Notes under the pieces: model-generated
Database searches by the model: none
Told to the model about the DNA's origin: nothing
The model's input: only the letters and a program-made list of their open reading frames with translations
Source of the DNA: Nymphaea colorata
Lineage: Eukaryota; Streptophyta; Magnoliopsida; Nymphaeales; Nymphaeaceae
Direction of reading: 5' to 3'
Assembly: GCF_008831285.2 (NCBI RefSeq)
Contig: NC_045139.1
Location: 35,499,706-35,563,705, forward strand
DNA: 64,000 nt
Position numbers and translations under genes: made by a program
Shown: piece after piece, positions 24,073-37,387 of the stretch
Layout of the letters: each line of letters opens with the position of its first letter
Position numbering within the stretch: position 1 is the first letter of the stretch

Positions 24073-27000
24073 GCATTGTCCAGAAACTCAACGAATGTTG
24101 AAAAGTTTCCACTCTAGAGCAAAAACTGCTGAATATGAAACCTTTTCTGTTGCTTTATGCAAACCCAAATAGTACTTTCATTTCAAATGGCACAGTTTTG
24201 TAGTCCTAATTCTGTGCTTAATGGGCATGGCAACTAAATCTAGTCATTTTGCGGAGACGAGGATCATCTGCTGTAAAATATAAACGGTGAAATGATTGCT
24301 TAAAAATGAATTCTTCTATCAGCAAGTTCCAAACTTGATCAGCTGACTTGGAGGTCTGAAGATTATTATGTATCATTCCTCTTTTTATGTTAATGTATAT
24401 GTCATGTGAATGCACGTACGACCCATGGAGTTTGGACCTTAAAAGCAATTTTTATTGTCCTCTCTTGCAGAATTATATATTTTTGGTACATCAACTTGCC
24501 TAAATCATTTATGTATTTAGACTGTGTTTTGCATCACTATGAGTCTATGACTTAATGTATCAGAATATGATCTTCCGAGTCAGTAAGAGCTCTTGGATTT
24601 TTTAATTATAATGACCCAGCTCACTCCCACATCGGACTTGGGTTCCTGGTAACCCACTTCCTAGCAGCTTCGGTTCTGGTCTGAAAAAGACTAACAACCA
24701 AGATAACTAACAGTTGAACAACCCCTTTATGTCCCCCAAGATTTTGACAATCTTATATACAAGACTACATTTGTGGGTGTTACATTAATACACGAGAGTT
24801 GTGGAGAGTTGTGGAGCAAGTAGGGCCTTGGACTGAGAAACTTACATTCTACCTCACCTTTCTTTGGATCACCTGTCAATTCCTTCTTATACATTTTGAT
24901 AACACTAAATGGAAAGCACCAATTTTTAGGGGTCAGTCAAACTTTACTCTGTATGAAATAGTTTTTAACTGCATGATTGATTGTGAAGAAAGTTGTGCCT
25001 TCATGATGACTAATTGATCTAATTTTTGGAGGGCTTATCAGGAAAATGACAAGTTTTTATATGTAAAATTTCATATGAAATCTATTTACCGTTTAAGAGA
25101 TTATAGAGTCTTTTGTTTGGATTGAGATTAATGCACAAATGCATGGTAATCCTCATAAATATTTTATGTTTTCTGGATTAATTTTCAACGTTCAGAATCC
25201 TATCAGTTTGAGAAAATATCCTGTCTTTTGATTGAGATAATATTGTAAAGAAATGTGTTCCAAGGCTTCTTCTTTAGCATTTTGGCAAAAGTTATCATAA
25301 AGAGGGAAAATGGTCCCAAGTTGGATTGGAATCTGACTGGGTGGGATAAGGTTATAATAATTACCATGAAACGCGAATCAGCAAAGGATCCGAATGGACC
25401 CAGTTCCACAAAAGGATAAAAATCATAAGGATGGGTAAAGAAAAAACATGCGAAGATCCAAATGGATCCCAAATGTCGTATGTTTGAGCCATTCAAATTT
25501 GATAAAGAACCGAATTATAGGAAACTCGATGACCAGCCTCACTGTTGAGCTCATTTTGATGGTCTCACTATATGACATCCTAATGGAAAGACCGCCTCAA
25601 TAGGAACAATAGATGTGGGTGCAAAAGTTCACAGTCATTGAGAACAGAAATGGACAATGAAGTACCTGACCTCCAGCCACCCATCAGATAGTGGATGTTG
25701 GGTTTTAAAACAAAAGATTTTGACAAGAGTAGGTGAAAAGGGCTGTAATACACAGCAAAAGACCTCAATTTTTTGGTACTCTTGAACTTTAGGGGTCATT
25801 CAGCAGCAGCCACATTATGTGAGTTTCCTATGAATCTTTGGGGCAGATTCATTGAACATTAAAATAATGTTCCATGATTTTGATATCATCTTTGGGCAGA
25901 TTCATAATATACTCCAGAATATTCATGTTGCCAAACGACCCCTTAATGACAGGAAGGCTCATTGCATAAGCTAATTTGGACTCCACCCCTCAATCTTGCA
26001 AACCCACTTCTCAAAATGGCAGATGGAAGTATAAACCTCAACTTCCAATTCAAGTCATTGGCTATGCTCTCAAATATTGACCAGTCCCACAACTCTTTTA
26101 GGAGGATTTAGGGGCCAAATCCAGAGTGGTAGCTAGCACTTAAGTTGTTTCAATCTGGTAAGATATGTCTAATTCCCATTTGCTAGCAATCAAGAGACTA
26201 TCTCCCACTCTTAAGTATCCTGGTCACAATGCCATAGCTAATTTTTCTTCCCTGCACAAAGCAACAAGGCAAAAATTTTCCAAAAGCTGAAAAAGAAGGT
26301 TCTTGAAAGATTTCCATACAGAAAATCTTGCTCATAGTTCCAGCAGGCAACTTTACCTGTCAATCGAGTTCTTCTAGCTCTATCGACGCACGTCACAAAA
26401 GAATTGCAGGGCAATTTGCATACCAAAAACAATTGCAGAAGGGCTTTGACACATTGAACACGCAAAAGGTCAGCCTGGCAGTATCAGATAAGCCATGGGC
26501 CTCATCAGCGCTGGTTAGGCAAGCCGGTAAGGTCCTCCTGAGGTAGTATCGTTCAATGAAGCACAAAGACCCTTCATATTTCAATCTTAAATTCTTGCTA
26601 CTCGCATTATAAATGCGCGCTTGGTGGCCATGTTCTGCATGCAATGTTGGGACAAAGTGCAATGAAAGGTCTGGATTTCCATCTTCAAATGGAGCAAGAT
26701 TTATCACCCTCACCCTACTTTTAAGAGGCCATCACATAGTTGTGTTGTTTCATGCATCCACAACGGCATTGGCCTGGAAATATATGTAGACGTCAATGAA
26801 CAGTTCTGTGTCATGAATACCAGGAAGTGATTAGTGCCAAACACAAGACAAACATCAATGCAACTTTATCAGGTAACATGTTCTAAACGGTACAACATTC
26901 AGCCTTGAGCAGTCCCCATGTACATATCATCGGTCAATACATATTGATCTTCGCAGTTAATCTCCAACAAGGCATCAGCCAGATAATTTGAAGAATCTAT

Positions 27001-27175
27001 TTTGAAGAAATCATGACTGGTGTAACAGCCCGCTACATGGCCTGATAACTCCGGCAGCAACCTTCACGGTACTGAAACCTTAATACCCATCATGCAGGAA
27101 TAAACCAAAACTAGAACTCAGATTGATAATGGTTCACACAGCACCCATATTTTCCATCTGTAACTAACTGAAGAT
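24073..27175. other. Convergent intergenic region between SLAH and FTA
   Basis: It includes the SLAH 3' UTR (first few hundred bases), a block at 24610-24720 with CTCACTCCCACATCGGACTTGGG, which resembles the start of many plant LTR/TRIM elements, and a Tourist-like MITE (separate entry). FTA 3' UTR probably occupies the last few hundred bases. Open frames at 26238-26713 are unrecognised. Confidence 0.55.
25792..25942. mobile_element. Tourist-like (PIF/Harbinger) MITE, 151 bp
   Basis: The ends are GGGGTCATTCAGCA and TGCCAAACGACCCC, inverted repeats with 11 of 14 positions matching. A 3-bp TTA lies directly on both sides (25789-25791 and 25943-25945), the target duplication typical of PIF/Harbinger. 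There is no coding capacity. Confidence 0.75.
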
Positions 27176-30100
27176 TCAACATATCTCAGGAGGAAGATGG
27201 CCTTTTCGCCAACGCCAATAATTTGATCTCATCGAGTCCACCTTCTCTAAAATAGAACAGATAGTACTCGCAAGGTTGTTGGACTGACTTGAACTACCTT
27301 CTGATTCAATCAAAGTTGCAAACTCTGCTGATGGTTCAAAACCATAGCAGAGAAGGTCAAGAAGAAGGCTCAGAGCAAAAACAAAGTGTGTGCTTCTTCT
27401 TAGGATTTCAAGGCACAGTTCAGAAATGTAAGAGTCCTTAATGAAAGATTCAGTTTCACCCTTGTATAGGCCTCTCAAGTATCTCCAAGGGCTCTCATTT
27501 CCGGGATTAGCTCTAATTGCCTGAGCAGTATATCTCACTTCAGATTCCCTGGTTGCCTGCAGACCACCCAACAAGGGTGATCTTGTTATAACAAAATATC
27601 TCTGCAGCAGACAATCGAGTTGTTCATCAGAGGCTATCATTGATAGCACCATCAAGAAAAAGAAAGAAAAACAAGAAAAACAAAAAAGGAAACTCAGACC
27701 CAGTCATTGGCTAGCTACAAGCTCAAACCAGCGTGGGTAACCAAAAGCCTAATCAGCCATAGTTTCGCACATAGTCACAAGTAACGCCTTGGAGTTTTAT
27801 ACGGCGAGGCTTTTCTAGGGTATAATACGACAAGCTTAAAAAAAAGGAAAAAGACAGCAAATTTTTAAAATTTTTAAAAAACTAAAAACAAAGGAAAAAT
27901 AAAATAAGTGAGACACAAACATCAAAAAATAAGTAGATTTGCAACAAATAAAAAATATAAAATGAAAAAAAAATTGTTTGGCTTTAAAAAAATGAAAGAA
28001 ATGAAAAAAGTGTAAAAAACACGTTAAAAACGCATTATTTTAGTTTTTAACATTTAAAAAAAATGCATTTTTTTAAGTTTTAAAAGGTCATTTAATTTAT
28101 CAGGTTTTTTTCGAAAAAAACACGTTTTCTGTGCCTATGGCCGTCACTTTGGCATATGTATGCACTTTTGCATGGAGGCAACTCAATAAAGCCATACCAG
28201 CTGAACTGAGAGTGGGGTTACCATTGAAGGTTGAGTACAACAAAAACTGATGAACAGTAAATAGCATATTAGAACATCTATCTGGAATAGCAGGAAAAGA
28301 TCCAAAGGGTAATAAAATCCAAGTTTACTATCATTAACCTTGAGAAGGCATTTTGCTTCATAGGAAAGTACACTTTTAGAGGTTCAACTTTTTCATATCC
28401 AGCTAGGTCAGGCATTGACATTGGTACTTATTTGTTATTTTTTCTCACAGACATGCACGACAGACACATTTGATGGTCTCCTCCAAGTTCTGTGTGCCTA
28501 TGTGTTCCCTACCCCAACCCTCCAATCAGTGGATCAGATAGCCAAAAAAATTTTGACGGATGCGATGTGAATAGTTTTCTTAACAAACAACAATTGGTAT
28601 TGAGATGAATTTCCTTATGAGGTGATAAAGAATATTGGCCTGTATCAACATACCTACCTAATCTGAATTGGCATTTTTAAATAGTTTTTACTTAAAAACT
28701 TTAAGACAAAATATTTATTACTTCATTAAAAAGGGACCAATACAGGCTAGATCAGCGAATTTTCACCATTTTTGCTGATTCAGGCCAAATTTTGACCCAT
28801 ATCTATAAATCCCTCTATCAGCCCCTGTATCATTTTAGGGAGGGGCCAATACAATGTATATAATAGGGTAATACAGCCCAATGTGAACTGATACCAATAA
28901 TTGACTTCACACAATGCCAAATTGAAAGAAAAAATTGTGAAAGCATTTTTGACAGCCTCTGACCTAATTTGACAGTCTCAGTTATTTTCAGTTGTCATAT
29001 TTATAGATACGTGACATATGTCCATTGGTTTCTAGTCTTCTCTGTCAGAGCCTGACACATCCGGTATTGAGACTTGCACAAGTGTCCAGGTGACAGTCAC
29101 TGTGACAGTCACTGTCGTTGAGAACTGTTTCGTAAAACAAAAACAATTGAATAGAATGAACCTCATGCATGCATATGACATCTAAAAGTAAAGCATGAAT
29201 AAGGAAGAACAACAAACATATCACCTTGGAAGAGTTTATATAATAACTCAAACTGATAGAAAATACCAACACTCAGCCTACTAACATGTCTCTTTCAAGT
29301 TGCCGCCAAAGATATCCATATTGGAACTTTGGACCTTTTAGATCTTCAGGCTGCAAGCAAACATGTACAACTTCTACACATCCGAATGATTCATATTTGG
29401 ATGTTAATGCCTGTATCCCAGTTATTCAAGTAGAAAGAAACGAGTTTTGGTTGTCTTTGACAGTGAGCAGTATATATGTCTACCATATTGGAGCACTTCC
29501 ATCTGTGCAATTGAATGGTATGAACTATGAAGCCTACCCACATGGGCAACCATCTGAATCCAAGACACGTGTCAAGTGTCAAAATGATTCAAACCATCCA
29601 CAAAACTTCTTTTTCCAAAAAAAATTAAGATGTATGGTGATATGATGATGCACATATTTTTTTGACATATCTATGTGAGCAGGTGAAAAACTCAAATACG
29701 AAAATGATGCATATGCATGATTTGCACTTTCGTGTCACGGCTTCTTATACCTCAATATGAAATCAAGCTTATCCAAGTCTCTAAAGAATGAATGCAGTTG
29801 AACAAAAACCTTTAACTCCCTAAGAAAGAGGTAAATCCTCAAGGAATAGCAACCCAAAATAGGGAATAATATTCCATCTGTCTCTTATCCATAACTAAGG
29901 ACGAGAGGAGATAACACTCTCACCGCAGGATTGGCGCCATCTATTTCTCATATCATTCTTGTTCATCGGCATATAACTTGTAAGTAATTGATATAAAGGT
30001 TTTGTTACTTCTCTTTCCTGGTTAATGAGTTCATCTCTACTTTAAACTTCACTAGGACCTGATCATCATTCTTTTATTTCATCCTTCAATTTTGGTGAAA

Positions 30101-33100
30101 ATTTGACAAGGACCCAAATAGCATCGAGAGGAAAGGTAAAAGTCCATCCACACCATCAAGCACAAGATTGATGGGATGTATATTGTATCATACTATCATA
30201 TCTTATATAGATAACATATAATAAGATCCCCTCCCCCCCCAAGAAAAAAAAAAAACAAAGAAAATAAAAGTGACAAGATTTTTCTGTATGAACCAGGTTG
30301 TGCTTGGCTTCTCTCAAGGAAAGCCACAAGCCAAGGTTGAAGAGGCCTATGAAGTAAATGGGACTTAAACAAAAATACATGTGTGGTTTTACTCAGCCCA
30401 TTTAGCAACTCCAAATTGAGCATTTATTGCTAAAGGTAATACCTCCAACTTTTTCCATTAAAAATGACATAACCATGATAAAGAAATTGAAAGGACTCTG
30501 TTCCAGGCCAAAACTAGACACCAAGCATAAAATCATAAAAAAAGATCTTTAGCAGAATAATTGCATAAACAAATCACAAAAAGCTAAGATATTGTACAGA
30601 CATGAAAATGGACAGGAAATGTCAAACACAAAACTGAAATTAAAGAAGCAGAAATCATAGTAAGGTGCTCAAGCATATCTTGATCTTAGACATGGGGACA
30701 TAGAGCACATTTGAAAGACTAAGGGAAGGAAAGCACAAAAGACAGATACAGGAATATCATCTCATTAATATATATGAGGAAACAAGGGACGGAGGATGTG
30801 ATGAATACAGAAACCATACAAACGTGAGCACATGCATTCATGGTTGAAAGGCTAAAACGGCAAAATTTATAATTCAAATGCAACTAAATATTTGACAAAA
30901 ATGATAGAGTCATAGACACTGCAGCTAATTACCTGATTCCAAGCAGAATTATTGAACACATCATCTTCAAGCAGTTGATGACAATAATCAAGTTCATTTT
31001 CCCACCCACCTAATGTTTGAAGTACCCACTGCATGAAGATTCAAAAAATTTGAAACCTTACATGAAGACATATGTCCCTATGCACAAAACGGGTAAAAGA
31101 AGAAAATAGCAAAAACAAAAATAGCTTACAAAAATGCATGCCTGGGAACATATGAATAAAAAGCAACACAAGAACAGAAATGTTTCAAAAACTCGGATTC
31201 TTCAACTGTACTACTAAAGAGAACAGTAATGTGAGAAATCAGAAACAGAGCTTCTTGCCTGCCTGTGAGACCAAGCATGATAGTTCTTAGCATCCCGAGA
31301 TAGTATCTTCCTAGTAAATTCTAGCTCCTTTGTTGTTGCTTCTTTTCCAAGTCTCTCAGCAGTCCAACGGCGGTGATGCCTGCAAGTTCTATGGAGATCA
31401 ATTTCCCTCACAGCAAGCATAGACAAGTTATGCTTGCACTCAGGCAGTAAGCACAAGAGTGAAACAAACCACGTAAAAGATATGAGTTTTGTATTGATGA
31501 AATGGAGCTGCCTCAGACTTGATATTGCAGCTATCAAGGAAACTGCAAGGATCAACAGACTCTCTTGGCCTTCAATTCACCAGATTTAAGAGGGAACTAA
31601 GAGGCTATCTACCCCACTCCCCTAATGCTGGATGCTGCTAAGAGGACAGTTAAGTGCAAGAATTTTAAAGGATTTAAAGGCACGTTTGGGACATTGGCGG
31701 CCCCATTTTGCAGGTCCAACCCAATTGGATAAAGCAAAGTATTTTCAGGTCTCTGCCACTCTGGAATCCAAGATGCAAGTATCCTGTAGGCCCTCCCCAA
31801 CTCCATCTACCATGGTGCAAATGAAAGCCATCTGTTGGCTCCTTCACGTGGTATTTTCTCCTGTGGAAGATGCCCTACAGGTAGTAAATATAAATTCATT
31901 AAAACAGCCTTTCATGGATACAGAGGCCCTCTTTGCAAGCAAGGACCCATAGCCTGGAAGACCACTATGAAATATTCTTGAGATTTTCAAGGCACATTCA
32001 AGTTTCTGTTTGAGGTCCTAGGGCAATTTAGTTATGTCGTGGGCCTCATGCCGGATGAAAATTTTCAGTGGCTTCTACTATATATCACGTTTACTCTTCT
32101 ATTGTGTGCATGCTGTCAGCTAGCATGCTACCATAATATTGTGGAAGGATTCCGAACCTGGGATTATTAAAAACCTAGGGCCCTCATATACTCCGGATGA
32201 CTTGTTTCTATCGCCCATATTAGCGAGGCCTCCCATTTTGTCAAAAAGAAAAAGCTAAAAACATAAAATAAAAATAGATAAACTGCACTGGTCTTGGGAG
32301 AAAAGAGTACATATCAGCAACTCACCATATCTGGTAGTTCTTGGAGTTCCTTTCTGCTATCTTCTCAATGAAGCCCAACTCATCGTCCAGATTAACATTG
32401 AGCGTTTCAAGTATAAGACGCCTAAAATGCCAGATCTGGGGTGAAAAAGTATACATGGGACCAAAATGGCGTCAAAATACGTACTTGATAACGAAAACAA
32501 GTGGCAAAAGCACACTAAACCGAATGAAGAAAGGATTCCTTTAAGCAACTAGTATCTAACAATTCATGAGTGTTATAGGAAGCACGCTTCATGTTTGCAT
32601 GTCAAGTTAATGGAGAATCACGCGAATTGTTCTAGTAGATCAATACCTCAGATGGCCACAGTAAACAACACTCAACAACGAGAAGAAGAAGGGGGAGGAG
32701 GAGGAAGAAGAAGAAAAGCAGAAAACGAAGCTCAAACAACCACCAAAGCCATATAACAACACGGTCACCTCAAAAGTATTAGGTCAGAAACCTAAATGGG
32801 TATCTTCACAATAAAAGAAAACTGCAAATTACCGCTAAAGCAAAACAGAAAAGAGAAGATAGCCCAACAAGATAAGACCACAAAGGAAGTTCACTCTCAA
32901 TTCGCTCAATGCCCAACGAGTCAAAAAGATTACGGTGTAATTTCCGGCGTTCAATCCGATGGCTTCGGTGGTGAGCTTCAGGGCGCGGGGACTACGCTCG
33001 TCGGCGGCGTAGACGGCCCTGAAATAGTCCATGGTTTCCCGGAACTCAGGGGTGTAGGCAATGGGAACAACCGGGTTGGGGCCATCGTCCTGAGGGAGGG

Positions 33101-33176
33101 GCTTCACGTCTCGCCACTCCTCCCTCTCGCTGATCGGAGGGAGCATCTCCTCCTCTTCGTCCGAATCGGAGTCCAT
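27176..33176 (-). CDS. FTA: Protein farnesyltransferase / geranylgeranyltransferase type I alpha subunit
   Basis: Exons (minus strand): 33176-32934, 32435-32326, 31379-31259, 31028-30933 and 27601-27176, giving 331 residues (Arabidopsis PLURIPETALA/FTA has 326). This is the shared alpha subunit that pairs with FT-beta or GGT-beta in the cytosol to add farnesyl or geranylgeranyl to CaaX proteins. It shows successive PFTA repeats: [50 protein letters not shown] and [14 protein letters not shown]. An acidic N terminus (DSDSDEEEE) precedes [18 protein letters not shown]. The C terminus ends [15 protein letters not shown]. Start: the first ATG of exon 1, directly followed by the acidic run. Reading phase is preserved across every junction, including the unusual GC donor after exon 3. 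Confidence 0.95.
27602..30932 (-). other. FTA intron 4 (3.3 kb)
   Basis: The intron contains a dispersed repeat (27783-28125), a block at 28630-28910 with GGCCTGTATCA and TGTATCATTTTAGGG motifs, and a small direct repeat (GTGACAGTCACT twice, about 29089-29115). The open frame at 29286-29645 is not recognised and is probably not coding. Confidence 0.6.
27783..28125 (-). repeat. Dispersed A-rich repeat, copy A
   Basis: It begins with TACGGCGAGGC and GGTATAATACGAC, then AAATAAAATAAGTGAG, ACAAACATCAAAA and ATAAGTAGATTTG. Copy B at 59670-60015 has the same blocks in the same order on the opposite strand (for example TATTATACCC and CAAATCTACTTAT). Confidence 0.7.
31029..31258 (-). other. GC-AG intron 3 of FTA
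   Basis: The donor reads CAG|GCAAGA and the acceptor ATGCAG|TGG. Splicing here joins HAWSHRQ to WVLQTLGG, exactly the family sequence. A later GT would insert extra residues and break phase. Confidence 0.88.
31380..32325 (-). other. FTA intron 2 with an unidentified insertion
   Basis: The part at about 31560-32230 is less AT-rich than the other introns and contains open frames on both strands (for example 31632-31952 on plus) that match nothing I recognise. It may be an old inserted element; no inverted or long terminal repeats were found. Confidence 0.4.
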
Positions 33177-33241
33177 ATAGTCACGCCCTCAGAGATCGGC
33201 CAGACCGGCAAGAGACCACAGACAAGCTACTTCACGAGCTG

Positions 33242-33266
33242 GAGAGAGAGAGAGAGAGAGAGAGAG
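33242..33266. repeat. (GA)n run in the FTA leader/promoter
   Basis: A perfect GA run of 25 bases, 66 bases upstream of the FTA start codon. On the transcribed strand it is a CT-rich leader, like those of bL25 and HWS. Confidence 0.9.
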
Positions 33267-33492
33267 TCTCCAAGGGCGTCAATGACGCCGCGTCATGTGC
33301 CTACCGGGAACCTTTTAAGCAGAGAAGGATTCCCTCGCCCATCTGACTTTTGATCTTCCTCGGATCAGATCCAATGTATCCAATGTCAAAGTTTTTCTCC
33401 GTTTGGAACTTGGAAGAGGGACCCAAAATCAAACCTTCCCTTGCATCAAACCCCTTCACGATGGAAGACGGTCGAATGTTTTTGTGTGGATT

Positions 33493-33835
33493 AGACATGT
33501 CAACGGCTCAAATTTAAATAGGATATACATTCAAATTCTAATACAAACAAAGACAAGTCTTATTCGAATTCAAATCTAAAATCCAATTTTTCAATTTGAA
33601 TCCAATCGATATTCAATTGGACATTGATATTCAAATATGAATCCAAATTTTAAACCTAATTTGGCTGATTTTCAAAATAGAGGAACATTGATATAAAATA
33701 TTTACTTAAAACTAAATCTTAACTAAATTAGATTGGATATTCATGTATATCTGAATATAATCAGATTATATTTTCTCCATTTTTTTAAACAGTTCAATCG
33801 GTTATCATATCCAAATTAAATCTATTGACATCCTT
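33493..33835. mobile_element. AT-rich terminal-inverted-repeat element, copy 2
   Basis: It begins near AGACATGTCAACGG and ends TATTGACATCCTT. Interior phrases such as ATTCAAATCTAAAATCC and TCCAATCGATATTC match the other copies loosely. It lies in the FTA promoter side, about 0.3 kb from the start codon. Confidence 0.5.
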
Positions 33836-35310
33836 ACTGTATATTTTAAGTCTCGGACCTATATCATCTTCAATTTGTGACTCTTACTACGCTGTGTGAG
33901 CAGTCACGACCCAGCCATGCCATATCGAATGGTATATACATTGAACTGTATATTTATCATCCTCAATTTATGACGTGCCACATTGAATTATACATTTAAG
34001 ATTTTTTTGCTGTGAAATTTTCATGGAAAAAAAAAAACTTTTAAAGGCAATCTCAAGTTTTAATGAGATAATAAAAATGTATTTTAATTAGGATTTTTTA
34101 AATTTCCACCCCAAGTTGAGAGATATTCCTTGATCTGTTTGCCACTAAGGGCACATTTGGATGCATGCTGGAAACGATGTTTTGAAGGAAAAATATTATT
34201 TTTCTTTCAAATGTCATTTTGGGTGTCTTTGGTGTATGAGTGTTTGGACACTTGGTCGGGGCCATTGGCGGTACCTGGTCCTCGGCCCGACTTGAGCCTG
34301 GATCCTGGAAAAAAGGGCACCGGGCTGGCCTGATCAATTATCGGGCTGGCCCAGGTGAGCTCTAGATGGGCCCGATAATATTTTTTTAATATGTTTTATT
34401 AATTTTTATGTATAATTATAATAGGGTTATATTTATATATTATGGATCATTATTTTAATAGGGTTATACTTATATATTATTTATATTAAATATATGTATT
34501 TTTAAATTTAAATGGGCCGGGGCCGAGAAGGGCTGGGCCTTATAAAAGAAAAAACTCAGCTATAAAGATCCATTGTGAGTAAATCCTTTTCCCTTGTGCA
34601 AATGAATTCCAAGAGAAAATCTGATCTGGTTAGTAAGACCCTAACAAATCTATCTAAACCTAGCAAATGTATCAACAATTTTAAAATGCATAAAAGAATG
34701 ATGTTTATGGTAATACTGTGAGTCTTTGACCGCTCCTCCGATAGACATGACTGTCCTCACTTCAATAGCCCTTAAAATCCAGGTTTTTTTTCACCCTTTA
34801 TTTGATTGTCACCCTATAAAAAGTTTGATACGATTGTAAATGATGTTCTTGAATCCAACAATCAAATTATAGATATAAGCTCAATAATTATTATGAAACA
34901 AGAATATTCCACCAGCAGATTTTTTTTTTTAATGACATAATATTCTTCTTTATCAAACACACCTATGCTTAGATCTGAAGGTTATGTAACTCACTTCACC
35001 CACTATTCAACAAACAACTCTCTTGTCAAACATTGTAGCTCTTATACATGAATAAGATAAGATATGAATAAGATAAGAGTAATTCTCAAGGAGGTTGGCT
35101 AGGCGGCTAATTCATGTTTTGAATCATCAAAGCATCAACTCTCTATAAACTAATAAATTTTTATCAAAACAAAATAGCAATATCCAAATGAATGGGAGGT
35201 TTCTTTTTATTCCTTTTCTTATCACCTTCCTCTCTCTCTCCCCCCCTCTCTCTGTCTCTGTTGTTACTTTGATGAAAGAATGGCGCTAGCTCCATGAACC
35301 TAGGAGAAAA
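33836..35310. other. Intergenic region between FTA and the EAR-motif gene
   Basis: It includes a degenerate repeat at about 34140-34545 whose ends contain GGCACATTTGGATGC and GGGCCGGGGCCGAG, with a direct repeat of AATAGGGTTATA-TTATATAT at 34421 and 34459. A CT-rich tract at 35225-35260 lies in the likely 3' region of the next gene. No gene was recognised. Confidence 0.5.
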
Positions 35311-37317
35311 TTAAGATGATTTTGGAAAAAGTTGTAGTGTTTGTTGTCGTTGCTGTCGCACAGTTGGTGTTCCCATCTGCTGCTGCTCTTGCATTATCTG
35401 CGGTTGTTCTGTACCATAATTCACAAAGAGGCGAGCAGGTGGCTGCACAAAGCTTGGTCCTCTTCGTCGGGCCATAAATGGCGGCTCAATTATAGGAGGC
35501 CCTGCTGCTGCAACCAGTCTTTTTCTGCCATGGTTATTAGCTGGAGGCAGGGCAACTGCTGCGACCATGCTTCTGAAAACCGAAGGCGCCGCATTCATGG
35601 ATAGAACGAACCCGGGAGGCAGTGGTGGTCGTGTCCTGGAAGCTCCTGGCGCTTGTGTATGTGGAGGTGCCATTGCCGGCTGATAAGACCTGAAACTCTG
35701 AGAATCCAAGTGGGCTGGCTTCTGAACGCCAGGCATGGGGCTCCTGCTGGAAGAAACATAGGGGGAGAAGGCGCTCACCCTGTTCGGGGTCTGCAACAGA
35801 TGTTTGGTTGCAGTGGTGTTGGTGGTGCTACTCTCTGTCATTTCTCCTTGATGATCATCGTCCTGCCACAAGATTTAGCAGTCGTTAATCGTCATTGCAG
35901 CAAGTGGAGTACAGAAATCTAATCTTTTTTTTTCGTGAAAATATATTATGAAGCATCAAGATGCACTAGAAAAAAATATATCAGATAAAATAAACAACAT
36001 GAAATTTCACATGAACTTTTGTTGCTTGAACAACTCCAAATTTCATGGGTAGCATCCCAAAATTTTGGAACCAGTTTCTGGGTGGAGCTATGATGCCATG
36101 AAATATGTGAATCTTCATGGATCCGGTTGATCAGTTATCATATACCAATTACCAACAAGTACCTGATCTTCATCCATGTCAGGCAAAAGATTCAGGTCAA
36201 ATTTCTTGCTGTTTCTGCAGACAACGTCCCCCGGCGGCTCACCGGCGGCGCGAGGAGTCACATGTTTCAGATACCCCCTTCTCATTTTCACCTCATTCTT
36301 GTATTCCTTTTGTTGCTGCATGGATTCAAGAATGCATGTAACAAATTAAGTATCTTATCAAATATTAAGCAGATTTGATTACCAAAATCATTACAGTGAG
36401 GTCGTTCTTCCTCCTCTCTTGGTAATGCTCACACGCACCAGGAACACTGAAACAAACAAAAGTTTTCTCATTACTTTGGCTGAAAGATACATGTGTATGT
36501 TTAATTGTAGGGCTGCAAGATTGTACATGTAATTCAACTCGTTTAGGCTTCCTGCCGGCCCAGCAGACCAACCAGTTGCATATGCATATCCCTTTTCTGC
36601 AATCTGCTGGCAAGAAGAAGAACTGCTATGGAAAGGAGTTACTACAGAGCAAAGAATCTTCAGATCAATCTCTTGACATCTCTCCAGATCTCCTGCTTAA
36701 TTTTTAAAATAGTTAAATAGCAGTTTCATAGAGTCATAGAACACATGCATAAAGCTAGAGCTTTATGAGCTAGGTAAGAGTATCTGAAGCTGTAAATGAC
36801 TGAACTGTTTTCTATATTTTTTTAGACATCAATTTTGCGTCATGTAAAATATATCCAACGTATTCACAATAAGGAAAAAATGATTCTTTTCAAATTCATA
36901 GCTCGATCATAGTTTAAGTAATTCATATGGTACACGTCAAATTTTTTAAATAAAAAATGTGTTTGATAGCTTAAGTTCAGTGAATCCTGTCGACAAACTT
37001 TAAGTTAAAGGAAGGAGGTCAAGAGTTCAATTTGCACCTATGTCTCAGCAGACACTGAAAATGGTCTGCCCAACAGAAAATTAACAACATAAAAAGAAAA
37101 AAGGGCTATATATAAGAGTTGCAGCATTCGATGTAACGAGAGAATAATTCAAGATCAGGTTACATAGTGCTGGACCAGAATTCAAACTCTGTTACTGCAT
37201 CTCAGGATGATCGTAGAGCTAATATAGCAAAGAAGGTGGTAGCATTAAACTCAGTAGCGGAGCTAGAAAAATTAGTTGGAAGGGCACTTGTTTAAAAATA
37301 CTCAAATCTAGTAAGGC

Positions 37318-37387
<70 letters not shown>

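Noticed and set aside
26393-26713. 106-codon open frame near the FTA 3' side
   Set aside because: Open frames overlap on both strands, none resembles a protein family, and FTA ends at 27176 without it.
29286-29645. 119-codon open frame in FTA intron 4 (plus)
   Set aside because: It is antisense in an intron, has no motif, and no promoter or splice context is visible.
31632-31952. 106-codon open frame in FTA intron 2 (plus)
   Set aside because: It is in an apparent old insertion, and the translated sequence is not recognisable.
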